From: Pyronema omphalodes
Taxonomy: Eukaryota > Ascomycota > Pezizomycetes > Pezizales > Pyronemataceae
DNA: 64,000 nucleotides
NCBI GenBank assembly: GCA_024516155.1
Contig: JAJJXM010000021.1
Span: forward strand, 558,001-622,000
Direction: 5' to 3'
Shown: one piece after another, positions 22,076 to 32,911 of the stretch
Layout of the letters: the number at the start of each line of letters is the position of its first letter
Numbering within the stretch: position 1 is the first letter of the stretch
The notes under the pieces: model-generated
The model's database searches: none
The model's input: only the letters and a program-made list of their open reading frames with translations
What the model was told of the DNA's origin: nothing
Position numbers and translations under genes: made by a program

Positions 22076-24022
22076 CAAACCGTTTTTCACGCTGCAAGTG
22101 CTTGTTACCAAAAGCGTTTTTTGGTGCAAACACTTTTAACGCTGAATGCATATTGCAGCATTTGATCATTGTGAATTTTTGAAAACACAATTTCACTTCG
22201 CGACATATCGGTGGTCTCCAGATCTATGTACAGACAGTACAGTCACTTCATTCCTGAATTTAAAACCCTATGTAGTCCCCAAACCGTTTTCAACTGCTGG
22301 AAACCGTGTCAGCGAATCTTTAGTATCTTCCATGCCAAAATAGACGTAGAAAAAAACGAATTGGCTCTGGTCTAAAAATATAGTTCTTCACGACAGCATC
22401 TCCGTTGTTAACGATGATAGGTCAAAGCAAATATTTTGAGTTGTACGACTGCTTTGCGCTATGTGGAAGTGTTTTCTCCTTGCAATCATTTTCTGCAACG
22501 TTGGAAGTGATATGGAGAATCATCTTACCACTCATTTTACACTCACTAGTTGTATTCAGTAATTAATTGGTCATCTCCTACTGCTGAAAACTTTTGTGAA
22601 CGAAGCTGAGAAAACAATGTCTACACTTGGTGATAGTTGCCAAGGCATTGAACAGCCGCGTGGAGGAGCAATTTCAAGTGATGCCGTATTATTTTAACCT
22701 CCCATGTTTTCTTCCTCCACCCACTTCCACTTTCTCTGCCATCGGACTTCGCTCTCTTGTCCCGGACTGACACTTTTCTCTAACTTCAACCTCCAACCTC
22801 GAACCTCCACCTCCACTCCGCGCACGTAGATAAAGTGCTGGACAAAGAACAGCTATAGTCTTTGCCGAGATGAATTTCATATTTGCATGCTCAGTTAGCT
22901 TACGGTCAGTAGAATTCTGTGCTTGAATTTACGCCCTCCAGGACAAATCGCCGATTTTACGTATACCCCAACCGCACAAATTATTTCTACAAGCATCACA
23001 GGGCTGACGACTATTCAGATTAATGCATTGCGTAAGATGCTAAAGAACAAACACTGAGTAAGGATCTTACCAATAGGCCCTGCCTGTGGTAATACATGCT
23101 AACTTTATTGTGGCAACTTCGTGAGGCTACCCAGACGAATGGCATCCTTCGGTATCCATCACGATCGGCAACCGCCATTTTAAGCAAGACAGTTTTCAGA
23201 TATGACTAAACTTCTCAAGTTCGGATAAAAATACAATAGCAGTTGGTGATTTCCTCAACAACGCTAGCACTTCTGTTGTCATAAGCTAACAGAAATCACA
23301 GAGCAAGAAATGCATCCATTTCATCAAGACATATGAAGGGAGAGCATTTCAAATACCGGAAATTGGTTCTTAGACAGCGAAATATTCCAAAACTTGCGGG
23401 ATAATATTCATCGGATAAATATCTTCGGTTTTATGCAACGCCAGGCACAGACAAACCCGTTATCCAGTATCTGAACGCAAAATAAACCATATTTGATGAA
23501 CAGAATAGGTGCTGAAAGTCTTGCCAGACGATAGCCCTGTGATAGGCTATCTAAGAATAATGGAAGCAAAATGGCTGCAATAAACGATGTCTCTAAAGAA
23601 CAAATAACCATGGTAATTGTGTCCGTATGTCAAGGAATGTTTGTAATTTGCTTGGTTTGTCTTATATTCACGATCTCTTGAGCTGATATAATGACAGGCT
23701 CTTATTATCCACACTGCAAAAATTAGCGTTCCCGAATAAACCAACAATCTGATAACGTAAATCAGTGCAAGACATCTCTAAAGAGCTATACGACGGCTCA
23801 TCGGCTATTATAACACTGCCAATATATACACCGCCGGTATTTTCTTCCGCCTGTTGGGCCTTAACCTTACGATGAATACAATTTCTAATATATAGAATAG
23901 CATATCGAGTTTTCAAAAAAAAAGGCTGCTGGTTTTGTAACTCGCCAAAAGCTACCCTGCTTATAACATGCCAAAAACGCTTGCCTACCGTTCAAAAACG
24001 CTTTCAATCGTGAAAAGGTATG
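22076..24022. mobile_element. Possible degenerate transposon with inverted ends
   Basis: The left arm (22076-22127, starting CAAACCGTTTTTCACG) and the complement of the right arm (23970-24022, reading CATACCTTTTCACG...AAGCGTTTTTGG) align with indels over about 50 nt. The 1.95-kb interior has broken minus-strand frames with hydrophobic stretches and no intact transposase. No target-site duplication was identified. A DNA transposon or a decayed gene between inverted repeats are both possible. Confidence 0.4.
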
Positions 24023-24282
24023 TCACGGCAACCAATTGCAAATATTACATCTTGTTGAAAAATAAACCATCATTCGGCGTACTACATTTTCGAAAGAAAA
24101 ATCGTTTCAGAATGCGATGACTTTTATAATTCTATCACCATTTGGAAATTATGCGTCGTTTATCTCGCGAATATGAACTTACGACTCCATCTTCTAACGC
24201 TTCATAGGACCCGTTAGGAAACGCCTCCGAATACGTTCTCAAAACTCCATCTTTTTTTTACAGGGGCAGCTACCTAAAGCCC

Positions 24283-24341
24283 GCACCATCGGTATACTTT
24301 ATCGATATCTTGATCTTGATTTTGATCGGACTTTCATTCAT
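24283..24341 (+). repeat. 59-nt direct repeat, right copy
   Basis: The partner of 21974-22032. It is also preceded by a T run and a related GCAGCTACCTA-type segment, so the similarity may extend about 25 nt further upstream. Confidence 0.85.
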
Positions 24342-25779
24342 TTCATCAAGTCAAGCCTCCAACCTGATTTGGGAGAAGCTTAACTACAGGTTTAAATCTT
24401 GACTAATTAACCAATGATGGCATAGATAGCTTTTACAGGTAGCTACAACAAAATTCACCAAATCAAACAAGCTATTTTGTATCGATCTAAGTTTGTCTCG
24501 AGCCTAAATTAACGTCCGCCTGGCCCTGCTCGCAAGTAATAGTCAGAACAAAACAAGAATAGAGCTCCTCGGTTCAGCCCAATTCAGCTCAGCTCCAGGA
24601 CACGGAATGATTCCGGTGATTAGCGAAGATATCCGGAGATTCGGGATGAGACGGATAGATGAGCTTTCGGGATTGGGATTAGGATCTCATCAAACCAAGC
24701 TTGCTCTTGTTTAGTTGGATGGTCGGATGGATCCCGTCATACATAAACATTTTTATGCAGGGTCATAGTGACTAGCGTATCCCTGCGTCTCTTGTAGGGC
24801 TGAGCGGACTGTAGCTGTATGTATGTAGGCAATTAGGGTTCACCGGGAAGCTTTAAGTGGGGGCTGTTATTGACAATTGATTGCTTTTTTGCTATAGATT
24901 TGATGGCGCTCATCGAGGGTGGATATACCTGGAAGTTTGAGGTCTTTTTAGAGTTGTATATCATTTGATCAATCATGAATATCACTTCATCAATGGTGAC
25001 GTCGGATCGTCCGTAGGCGGACCAGCGGGATTGATCTTCGGGACCGCCACAACCACTAAGATGATGGTTTCTGAACGGCTCTTCCTACTCTAAAAAAACT
25101 CAAGCCGAGTAGCCGAATAAATCTCAGCGGTAACATTTCCAAATTCAGCTCCGCCGTCCCCCCCGGATTCAGCAGCTAGGGTTTCTTAAGCTGTGTTATT
25201 GCGTAACGAGGCGCGGCGCGGGGACAGCTCGCTAGTTAGGGCCTACGGATGCAGCGGCTGTGCGGAAGGAAACGTTGCTGCCTCCTTCCCGAAACGAGAT
25301 GATATTGAGCTTCAGGCCCAAGCTGTCGTTTCTTGAGCTGGCTGGATCCATCAGAAAAGATCTTAAAGTTGAAATTGTCAAAGTAAAAAGCTTTGAAATC
25401 CGCCAACAAATCAAAATAAGGTGACACAAGCGACCGTTAATACACGTGCGATTAACCTTAACTTCCAAGTGTCAAGCGTGTCAAGCGTGTCAAGCCTTCT
25501 CCGTCCCATACCGCCGCCAGTCTGCTCGGTGTCAAAAACTGTCCGATAAGCGTTCACTCATCGTCATTTCGCAGGCCAGTTGGACGCTCTGTCTCCAATT
25601 GCTGTTCAGCACGGTTGATAAGGCCTAGATGCACCAATGACCACTAGTCTTGGCGCGCTCAGGGTCGAGAACGGACAACTCACGCCCGGAGCTATCAGTG
25701 GAGATACTTATACTGAAGCTCCAGCTCCGTTGCCCGCCCCTCCATTCCCCAGCATCATCCAAAGATTCCACAAATCAAA

Positions 25780-27209
25780 ATGTTTGTCCCAAGACAAGTT
25801 CGAAAAACCTACACAGCCGGCCATCCCACCCCACTTCCAAAGTCATCGGCAAGCAAGAACAAGAGCTTTGTCGTATCACCAGAGAAACCAAAGACCGATG
25901 AACCCGCCGTCGCCGTCGCCGCCGCCGCCTCCTCCTCCGCTACAACAGCAGCTCCAACAAACATCACAAGACCAGGAACCATCGATCTACAATCCGCCGA
26001 AGCAATTGTAGTAGTAATAGAGCAACTCTTCAGCTCGGAAAATCCATGGACAGAATGGCTTGATGCCCGACGGCGAGAAATCGACGGTGAACATGACTGT
26101 ATGTATTCCGTCTTACTTTTTTTCTCCGCCTTCTAAACCCTATAGATATCCATCTCGCCGCCGTCATCGAATGTCCCTACTTCAAAGAACATCGTCCCGT
26201 TCTCTCTCAAATCATCGTCCGCCGCGCCTTCGAAGCAATCCCTAGTCGCGTGCTCCAAATCAGCCAGGACGGCTACCACATCCGACTCTCATCCTCCACT
26301 CCTAGAATCCCAATCGAAGAATCCCACACCATCTACGTAGAACCCTCCGTATCAAACGCAACCACACGAACCCCCGGACGTCTCGCCCTAGAGCTACAAA
26401 AAACACTTCCAAAAGACCTACTACCCGTCGTCTACACCACCAACGACCATCGATCCTGGGCATTACTAACCCTCTCAGCCCCGGTTACACAGGAGCATAT
26501 GGACAACCATGAATACTGGCCACAAGGCTGGATTGTTTTAACCCGAACAGAATGGAAGAAGCGAGAAGCTATGTATAAACAGAAACGCCACGAAGCTTTA
26601 CAAGCAAGACTTGCATCACATCATGTTAGGGAAATGGCAAATGCTCCGCCGATAATACCGAAACATACGTTTGAACCAGGACTCATTGTTCATATTACCA
26701 ATATTCATCCGGATGCTACGAAACCTTCGATATCGGGATTCATTATGAGGTGTGTGGATCGAGTTCAACGGAAACGGGATAAGGCAGATGGAAAACCGGA
26801 AACCATACCCCAGAGAGTGAAAATAAATTATATCGATTATAAGAGAGGAACGGGTCAGTGTTATCTGAGACAAGCAACAGTGAAGGATTCAGAGTTGATT
26901 ATTGAGGCTCTTAAAAAGAGGAGGAGGGTAATGTTAGATGGGGATGATAAGCGGGGGAAGAAGGAAAAGGATGGATATGTCCAGGGAAGACTGCTGGAAG
27001 GTGTGGAGGAAGCTGAATACTGGAGAAAAGTTGAGGAGGTTATGGGAAAGGTCGGCAATAAAAAGGGCGCTGGTCAAGGTGTTAAGGCGCTTTCGGCGGG
27101 ACTGGCTACGGTGAATCTAATGGGAAAAGTAAAAAGACCGAGAACAGGAACGGGAACAAGTCCGGATTGTTTAGGGAAGAGGGGAAAGTTTGAGGAGATG
27201 ATGACGTGA
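25780..27209 (+). CDS. La-related protein with La motif, RRM1 and xRRM: LARP7/Pof8-like
   Basis: Two exons, 25780-26098 and 26146-27209, flank a 47-nt intron (GTATGT...CTAAACCCTATAG) and give 460 aa. The intron splits the La motif: EAIVVVIEQLFSSEN (about 74-88), then after the junction IHLAAVIECPYF and a helix ending RVLQISQDGYHIRL (about 142-154), as in La proteins. An RRM1-like segment follows (TIYVE near 168, then RSWALLTLSAP about 209-219). The C-terminal domain (about 284-406) looks like an xRRM: VHITNIHPD as strand 1, Tyr335-Ile-Asp337 in the RNP3 position, GQCYLRQ as RNP1-like strand 3, and a long final helix with EEAEYWRKVEEVM. The La-RRM1-xRRM order defines LARP7-group proteins (human LARP7, ciliate p65, fission yeast Pof8), which bind 7SK or telomerase RNA 3' regions. 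The start was chosen for MFVPRQVRK; another overlapping frame from 25637 is a shadow. The role in telomerase is inference. Confidence 0.8.
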
Positions 27210-27714
27210 TTTCTTTGGTTTTGGCGTTCTCGGTTATCGGTCATTGGATCTTGCATCTTGGATATTAGATATTGGAGTTGAAGCCGGAGAAGCCGGAGAA
27301 GCTGGAGAAGCTGGACAAAGTGGAGAAAGTGGAGGAAAAAGATACCCCCCAAATCATTAGACTAAAATGAAATGGGAGAACTACCCCGTTCTGCTCTGTC
27401 CTGTCCTGCTCTGTCCTGTCCTGTCCTGTTCTTTTCTGTGATGGTTTTGTCAAAGAATGTGATCTGTAATCATCATCTATTCGGAAATCTGAAGGAGTGT
27501 TTCTCAAGGATTTATAGCATTTTGTTGATATTTAGAAACGAATGCTCGATAATAGACTGTGATAGTTAGACATATGAAACCTCCCCTCCCTCCCCCCCTT
27601 GCCAGTCTTCGTGAATTCGGATATTGCTATTGATGTTACTGTTGATGTTACTGTTGATATTCCTATTGATCCCATTGATCCTATTGATGGTAATAATACG
27701 CTCAATGTGCTAGC

Positions 27715-27739
27715 TAAGATAAGATAAGATAAGATAAGC
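27715..27739. repeat. TAAGA pentamer array (GATAA motif repeated)
   Basis: Five units of TAAGA lie in tandem, so the GATA-factor core (AGATAA) occurs four times at 5-nt spacing. It lies about 500 nt downstream of the LARP7-like gene and far from any promoter I can assign. Confidence 0.9.
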
Positions 27740-27750
27740 TACAGCAACGT

Positions 27751-27820
27751 TTCGACTTTAAACTTTGAACTTTGAACTTTGAACTTTGAACTTTGAACTT
27801 TGAACTTTGAACTTTGAAGC
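27751..27820. repeat. AACTTTG heptamer array
   Basis: About eight copies of the heptamer AACTTTG, nearly perfect, start from a slightly diverged TTTAAACTTTG. Confidence 0.9.
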
Positions 27821-28475
27821 ATAATTATATAACACAACAGAACATAAATCTATTTAGCTAGTAAATCATTCATACTGTGATATTCATGGGGGTAAAAGAA
27901 AAAGAACAACAGAAAGAAAAAGGAAAAGGAAATGTAAGTTACCTACCTACCTACCTATAGATAGATAGAGTCTTGTTCTCATGGCCCTTGTATTTGGCCT
28001 TTTTTCTTTAGTTTAAAGAAGTAGTTGGGTCCTGTTGTTGTCGTTGTCGTTGGTGGTGGTTGATTCACGGGATCTTAATCCTACTGCTCCTGTACCCAGA
28101 ATACACATGATTTATTCATTTATTGAACCATAAGCTGACCCAGGCTTACAAGGCCCACGATACCAACGGAATATCCACAGCATTGGTCCTCAAAATCTTT
28201 TATTCTCTGTTTTTTATTTTTAATTCCCATTACATACGAGGTTAACCATGGTCCCAGGTCCAGTGTGTTGAAAGCTGCTACATAAGAGAGCCCTATTGAC
28301 TTTTAAGCGTAAACTTGGCAGGGCTGGTGATGGATCATGGTACACTTGGCGCTGCTATGTTTCTGTATTGTTACGTACTTTTTTTCGTCGTCGGGCGTAC
28401 TTTGTCTTTATTGTTAATTGATTGCAATATAAGTTGTCTATCTCTACCTCGTTTTATCCCTCTTGGTTTGATATA

Positions 28476-28690
28476 GTGTACCATAGACTCGAATGGATTC
28501 GGACAGACTCGGATAGAAGATGGTTAAGAAGATTTTAGGTTTTAGGCTTTATGTTTCAGGTTCCAGTTGAAGGTTGCAGGTTTAAGGCTTCATGTCTCCA
28601 TATCCCTATATCCGTATCAATCCCATTCAAAAAGGCTTGCTCGGAAATTGCTATGACGTTGATCCACATCCACATTTGCATTGGAATTTT
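28476..28690 (+). repeat. 215-bp internal duplication, copy 1
   Basis: Begins GTGTACCATAGACTCG, includes GAAGATGGTTAAGAAG, a GGTTGCAGGTT-rich centre, CCATATCCCTATAT and CTATGACGTTGATCC, and ends near TTGGAATTTT. Copy 2 lies 58 nt downstream in the same orientation. Confidence 0.85.
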
Positions 28691-28748
28691 CTGTTTGTTG
28701 GTTTTTATTCCATTTTCATCATGAGGTGGACATTGGTCTAGTGTGCGA

Positions 28749-28963
28749 GTGTACCATAGACTCGGATGGACTCGGACAGAAGATGGTTAAGAAGGTTTCA
28801 GGTTCCAGGTTTCATATTCGAGGTCGCAGGTTTGAGATTGCAGGTTTGAGGTTGCAGGTTTGAGGCTTCATATCCCCATATCCCTATATGTGTATCAATT
28901 CCTGTCAAAAAGGCCGCGTCGATGATTACTATGACGTTGATCCGCGTCTGCATTGGAACATTT
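28749..28963 (+). repeat. 215-bp internal duplication, copy 2
   Basis: The second copy of the unit starting at 28476, with scattered substitutions and additional GCAGGTTTGAG units in the centre. It shares the same order of landmarks and ends at TTGGAACATTT. Confidence 0.85.
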
Positions 28964-31507
28964 AAAGCAAAAAAGACAAAAAAACAGAGAAAAAAAAAAA
29001 GAAAAGCGTCGAACTAAGAGAGATAAGAAGAGGTGGAGATGGAGAACTAGATTGTAATTGACACAGAAGAAACAGAGTAAGATGCAAGAAAGAATAATAT
29101 ACAGCTAAAAAGACGCTAACAGGCCAAGTGTACCATAATCAGCCCTGCCAAGTCTACGCCTGGAACTTAAGGCTGTCATAGCAACTTTTAAGAAAAAGAA
29201 AATATTCTTCAGCCATAACTCAACTTTTCGCATCTTAGAGGAGATGTTTATGCCGTGCTTGAGGTTTGAGGCTTGGGCTTGGCCTTAGGTTTGTAAAGGC
29301 TAGTAGGATCAACCTCATGTCTAAGTCCCGACTCTCCGGCTCTCCGACTCTCCGACTTTCCGACTTCCCGACACTCCGACTTTCCGAACCCCACATGATT
29401 CACCCCCACATTTCCCCCACCCCCAGAAAATTCCAAGGATTTCGGAGATTCTATTATATTACCCGCAGCTAGAACCCTAGCACTTAAGTCTGAGATATAA
29501 ATACATATGAACTCAGAACCATGGTACCAAGTGGCAAGTACCAAGATTCACGAAGTGACGTGGTGAGTTCAATACCCGTAACTACTAACTCTAGCTGGCC
29601 ACTAGGGAGTAAAAATAATGTTTCTCTAGGACAGGATAACAGGGGAGGCTACATCTGTAGATATTGATTCAAGTTCCTGATCCGGATCGGATGTTGGGTC
29701 CGTTTTACTTTGGTTTACCTTGTTTGGAGAAGGTTCTGGGTATTTGGTAAGTCTTTGGTAAGTATCTTGAATATATATTTACACTTAAAGCTTACAGATT
29801 ATAGATTATGGGTTACACTTGCAGCTTACAACTTACAACTTACACCTTGGACTTGGCTAGGTTGGCTAGGTTGGCTTGGTGCCGCTGACATCCATTCTGA
29901 CATCTGACATCTCATATCGCTTTATATTTATCCATGTAAATGTATGTGTGTGTTATATATGCTTATTGATTGCATTCCCAGAATAGAACATTGCACATTT
30001 GAAATCATTGAAATTCGACCCAAGATTGATGATGTACATGTATCGAAGTTTTTATTTTCTCTAATTCACAAGGCTGGATGGGGAGAATGGACTAAAGCCT
30101 CGATTTGCATGGCCAGAGAGTAGCTTTTGGTAGCTTTCAGACTTTTATACACCCATTTACCCATTATTTTCTACTTCGGTGAAGGGCCAAGGCTGAAACG
30201 AGTGATGGGGAGTCTACTGTCTACGTAGCTACAAGATATGCGGCTATAACTTCTCTTCTCTATATCTCCTAGGTTACTACCCCGGAATGTTTAAAATAGC
30301 TAGAGGAAAGAACTGGAGTTTGGCGAAGTATTAATGAGTAAAATTAAAGCATCCATCCATCCTTTTGAGAACCGAGTCTTCGTCAAGCTGTATCTACGGA
30401 TAAGAATTAGATAATAGAACTATGTCCATGATCAAATAATGTATAACCACGAGTCAAATGATATCATGGTGTTAGCTAGCTTGCTAGGCTTCTAGGATGC
30501 TAGACTGCTATTTTACAAGCCGGATGTCAAAACAAGAAGACAACACATGGTCCTTGAAAATATGAATCCAAGACCCATAGCTAGACATAAAGTGTAAGTT
30601 TCAATATCGAGTAAGTAGTAAGTATATTGTTTTTATTTATTTCCATATACCATGGTTTTGACTCATGCGTTGGCAGACAAAACGGAATGGTAGTATCATG
30701 TATGTATGTATGTTTATGGATGGGTGTATGTATGAGTTGTTTTTTCGGCTTTTTTTTTCGTCCGGTCTTGAGGAGAGGGTTAGGTAGAAGGATGAGATAG
30801 ATGGCCAGGTTGAGGTATCATGTGAATGACCTACATAGTTGGAGCTCTTAGCTATGTAGAAGGACCTCTGATGGGACTCGAAGGACTTGATGCGTCTTTC
30901 AGACTCTTTCTTGATGGGTCTTCCTCGATGGGTCATGTCACACCTGTGTATCGTCGCGTGGCCATGGAAGTTCTTTCCGTTCCGTGGATTTGTTTGAACT
31001 TCAAAACTCGGCAATACCGGCCTCGGTCTGGTTTTGTTTCATGATACATACCTACATCATTCATTTATTTGAGATCCAGCCTTCAATTTCGGGGATTACT
31101 AGGTAGGAGTATGGAAGGTATCTGGAGTAGCTTGTTTTTTTTATTGGTAATTACTAATTACAGGATATATTTACCATCATACCTGTTTACCCTGAGCTAA
31201 TGCTCAGAATCTTGTGGCCTCAGCTCAGACCTAAGAGCTTTGAAGGACTGATCATTGGCCCAACGTTACAAACAGACCGATCCTTGGTAAACAGCCTTGT
31301 GGTAGCAGCTACCAGCGGGTAGGCCGTAGCACAGCCACTGTACTATTAGTATGTATCCATGGTATGGTAATATACGATATCCCACTCTACCCCACGGCCC
31401 ACCCGTGCCGAAGCTCGTTTATTCGTCCACTCGTCTACTTGATCTCGGTAATAGTCCTATGTAATTTCTCCAGGAGGACACTAACAACTATACGCAATAC
31501 TGCACAG

Positions 31508-31538
31508 CGGCCCGGTGCTGACCGCCGCGGCCGGGCCG
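31508..31538. repeat. GC-rich inverted repeat
   Basis: CGGCCCGG (31508-31515) and CCGGGCCG (31531-31538) are exact complements around a GC-rich 15-nt loop. It is a conspicuous GC island in AT-rich DNA. Confidence 0.75.
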
Positions 31539-32342
31539 TCGATGTGGGGGAATCGAGATTAATATTCGATTACCATGGTCGAGTAAGAAAGCTACATAGC
31601 TGGATGGTTACATTCGATCTTTATTAAATGTATAGTTTCTTTTTTTTACAGGACTATTTTGGGCTTCTGGGACACGTTGGGATATATTAATCTACTTTGA
31701 ACTCGCTGGGTATCTTTCTTTTCGATTATCTTGGTTTTTTGTGATACATCATACCAGCTAATATAGTCTAGTACCATGGATTTTGATGATGTTTTTTTCT
31801 TTTCCTTTTGGGCTAAACTAAATTTGACTACAAAATTGGTTTAGGTTGGGTATATTCTCATTTATCGAAGCTTCTAGTTTACTAGGGTTGTGATACATGA
31901 TACAATCCAGTTCCATGGACCATAGCTCTGACTAGCGATGAGCGGAAGAGGAGCACCGGTCGATTCTTCGATTCATGAAGCAAGATACACTTTTTCAATT
32001 TCCGGAGTTAACCGTCGAGTAAAGATCGAAGATATTAAACCGAAAATGAAAGACCACGGTAAATCTGTATATATTTGCGTACTCTTTTTTATATATAGTA
32101 TTTGCTTACTGCGCGTTTATTACTAGTGATTAACACTTTTTGTTGAAAAGCGGTGTATTTAAGATAGCTGTATGATGGATAATAAAAGGAAGAATACATA
32201 TGTCACACGGGAAGCAGTCCAAAATGTCACGCATTAGATGGGACCAATAGAATTTGGTTCCTGTGGCAAAACGACTCATGTAGGTTTGACAGGTCACATT
32301 TGGATGCATGTACTGCACCGTATCATACGCCTACAGTATTTC

Positions 32343-32528
32343 AAAAAGATATTGTTTTTGCAAAAGCATATCAAACTTTCGATCACCGGGAATACTCTTA
32401 CCTCGGCTTTTAGCAACTTTCATTTAGCACTTTTCGGATGAAGTTTGAACGTACACCGATTGAATTTACTCGGGTACAGGTAACCCGAAATTACCGTAGT
32501 AAGCAAAAGTTCAAAACAATATCTTTTT
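32343..32528. repeat. 16-bp inverted repeat spaced by 154 nt
   Basis: AAAAAGATATTGTTTT at 32343-32358 has its exact complement at 32513-32528. Sequence just outside the arms is partly alike too. This could be a small MITE-like remnant. Confidence 0.7.
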
Positions 32529-32861
32529 TATTCGACTACGCAAGCCATCGGGTAGGCAAGCCAGAATATTGAACAATTCCAAATCGCAAATACCGATACC
32601 ATGCAGCAGGCCGAATGATATCGGGTATCAAATCGTGGGAAGCATGGCTAGTCAAGCCATACCGACGGGTCATGTTGGGTAGGAATCATAATATCCATAC
32701 CGGCCTTACCCTATATGTGGATTTGAAATTTCATCTGTGACTTTAAGAGCGATTTATGGCTTGCCTACCCGAGGGCTGATGGCTTACATAGCCGAATATC
32801 GGATCCATATGTTTAAAATTTACGGATATTGGATAGCTGTGGATAAGAAATACGGACCATG

Positions 32862-32911
32862 GCATGTAAAGTACACTTTTTTACCGATCGTCGATGGATT
32901 ACTTTACATGC
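32862..32911. repeat. 12-bp inverted repeat (hairpin)
   Basis: GCATGTAAAGTA at 32862-32873 and TACTTTACATGC at 32900-32911 are exact complements separated by 26 nt. Confidence 0.75.

Larger units (their letters stand above)
18325..25779. other. 7.5-kb gene-free region with degenerate element remains
   Basis: AT-rich. The first part has no distinct structure apart from GTAAC/GTTAC-rich low-complexity DNA (about 19840-20170) and a GACAGT array near 19946-19975. From 21890 to 24345 it contains inverted homopolymer tracts, imperfect inverted arms and a direct repeat, described separately. Overlapping minus-strand frames at 23408-23916 contain hydrophobic stretches, shift frame and match no family I can name, so they may be a decayed membrane-protein gene. 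The last 800 nt should contain the promoter of the LARP7-like gene. Confidence 0.55.
28268..29191. mobile_element. MITE-like non-autonomous element with inverted ends and internal duplication
   Basis: The left arm (28268-28350) and right arm (29123-29191) are imperfect inverted repeats. Two perfect 14-bp cores are visible: ACTTGGCAGGGCTG (28313-28326, complement at 29140-29153) and ATGGTACACTTGGC (28337-28350, complement at 29123-29136). The outermost bases, TTGAAAGCTGCTA on the left and TTAAAAGTTGCTA on the complemented right, also match. The interior has two diverged copies of a 215-bp segment (28476-28690 and 28749-28963), each starting GTGTACCATAGACTCG. No open frame spans it. No clear target-site duplication was found, so the exact ends and superfamily are unknown. 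Confidence 0.65.
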
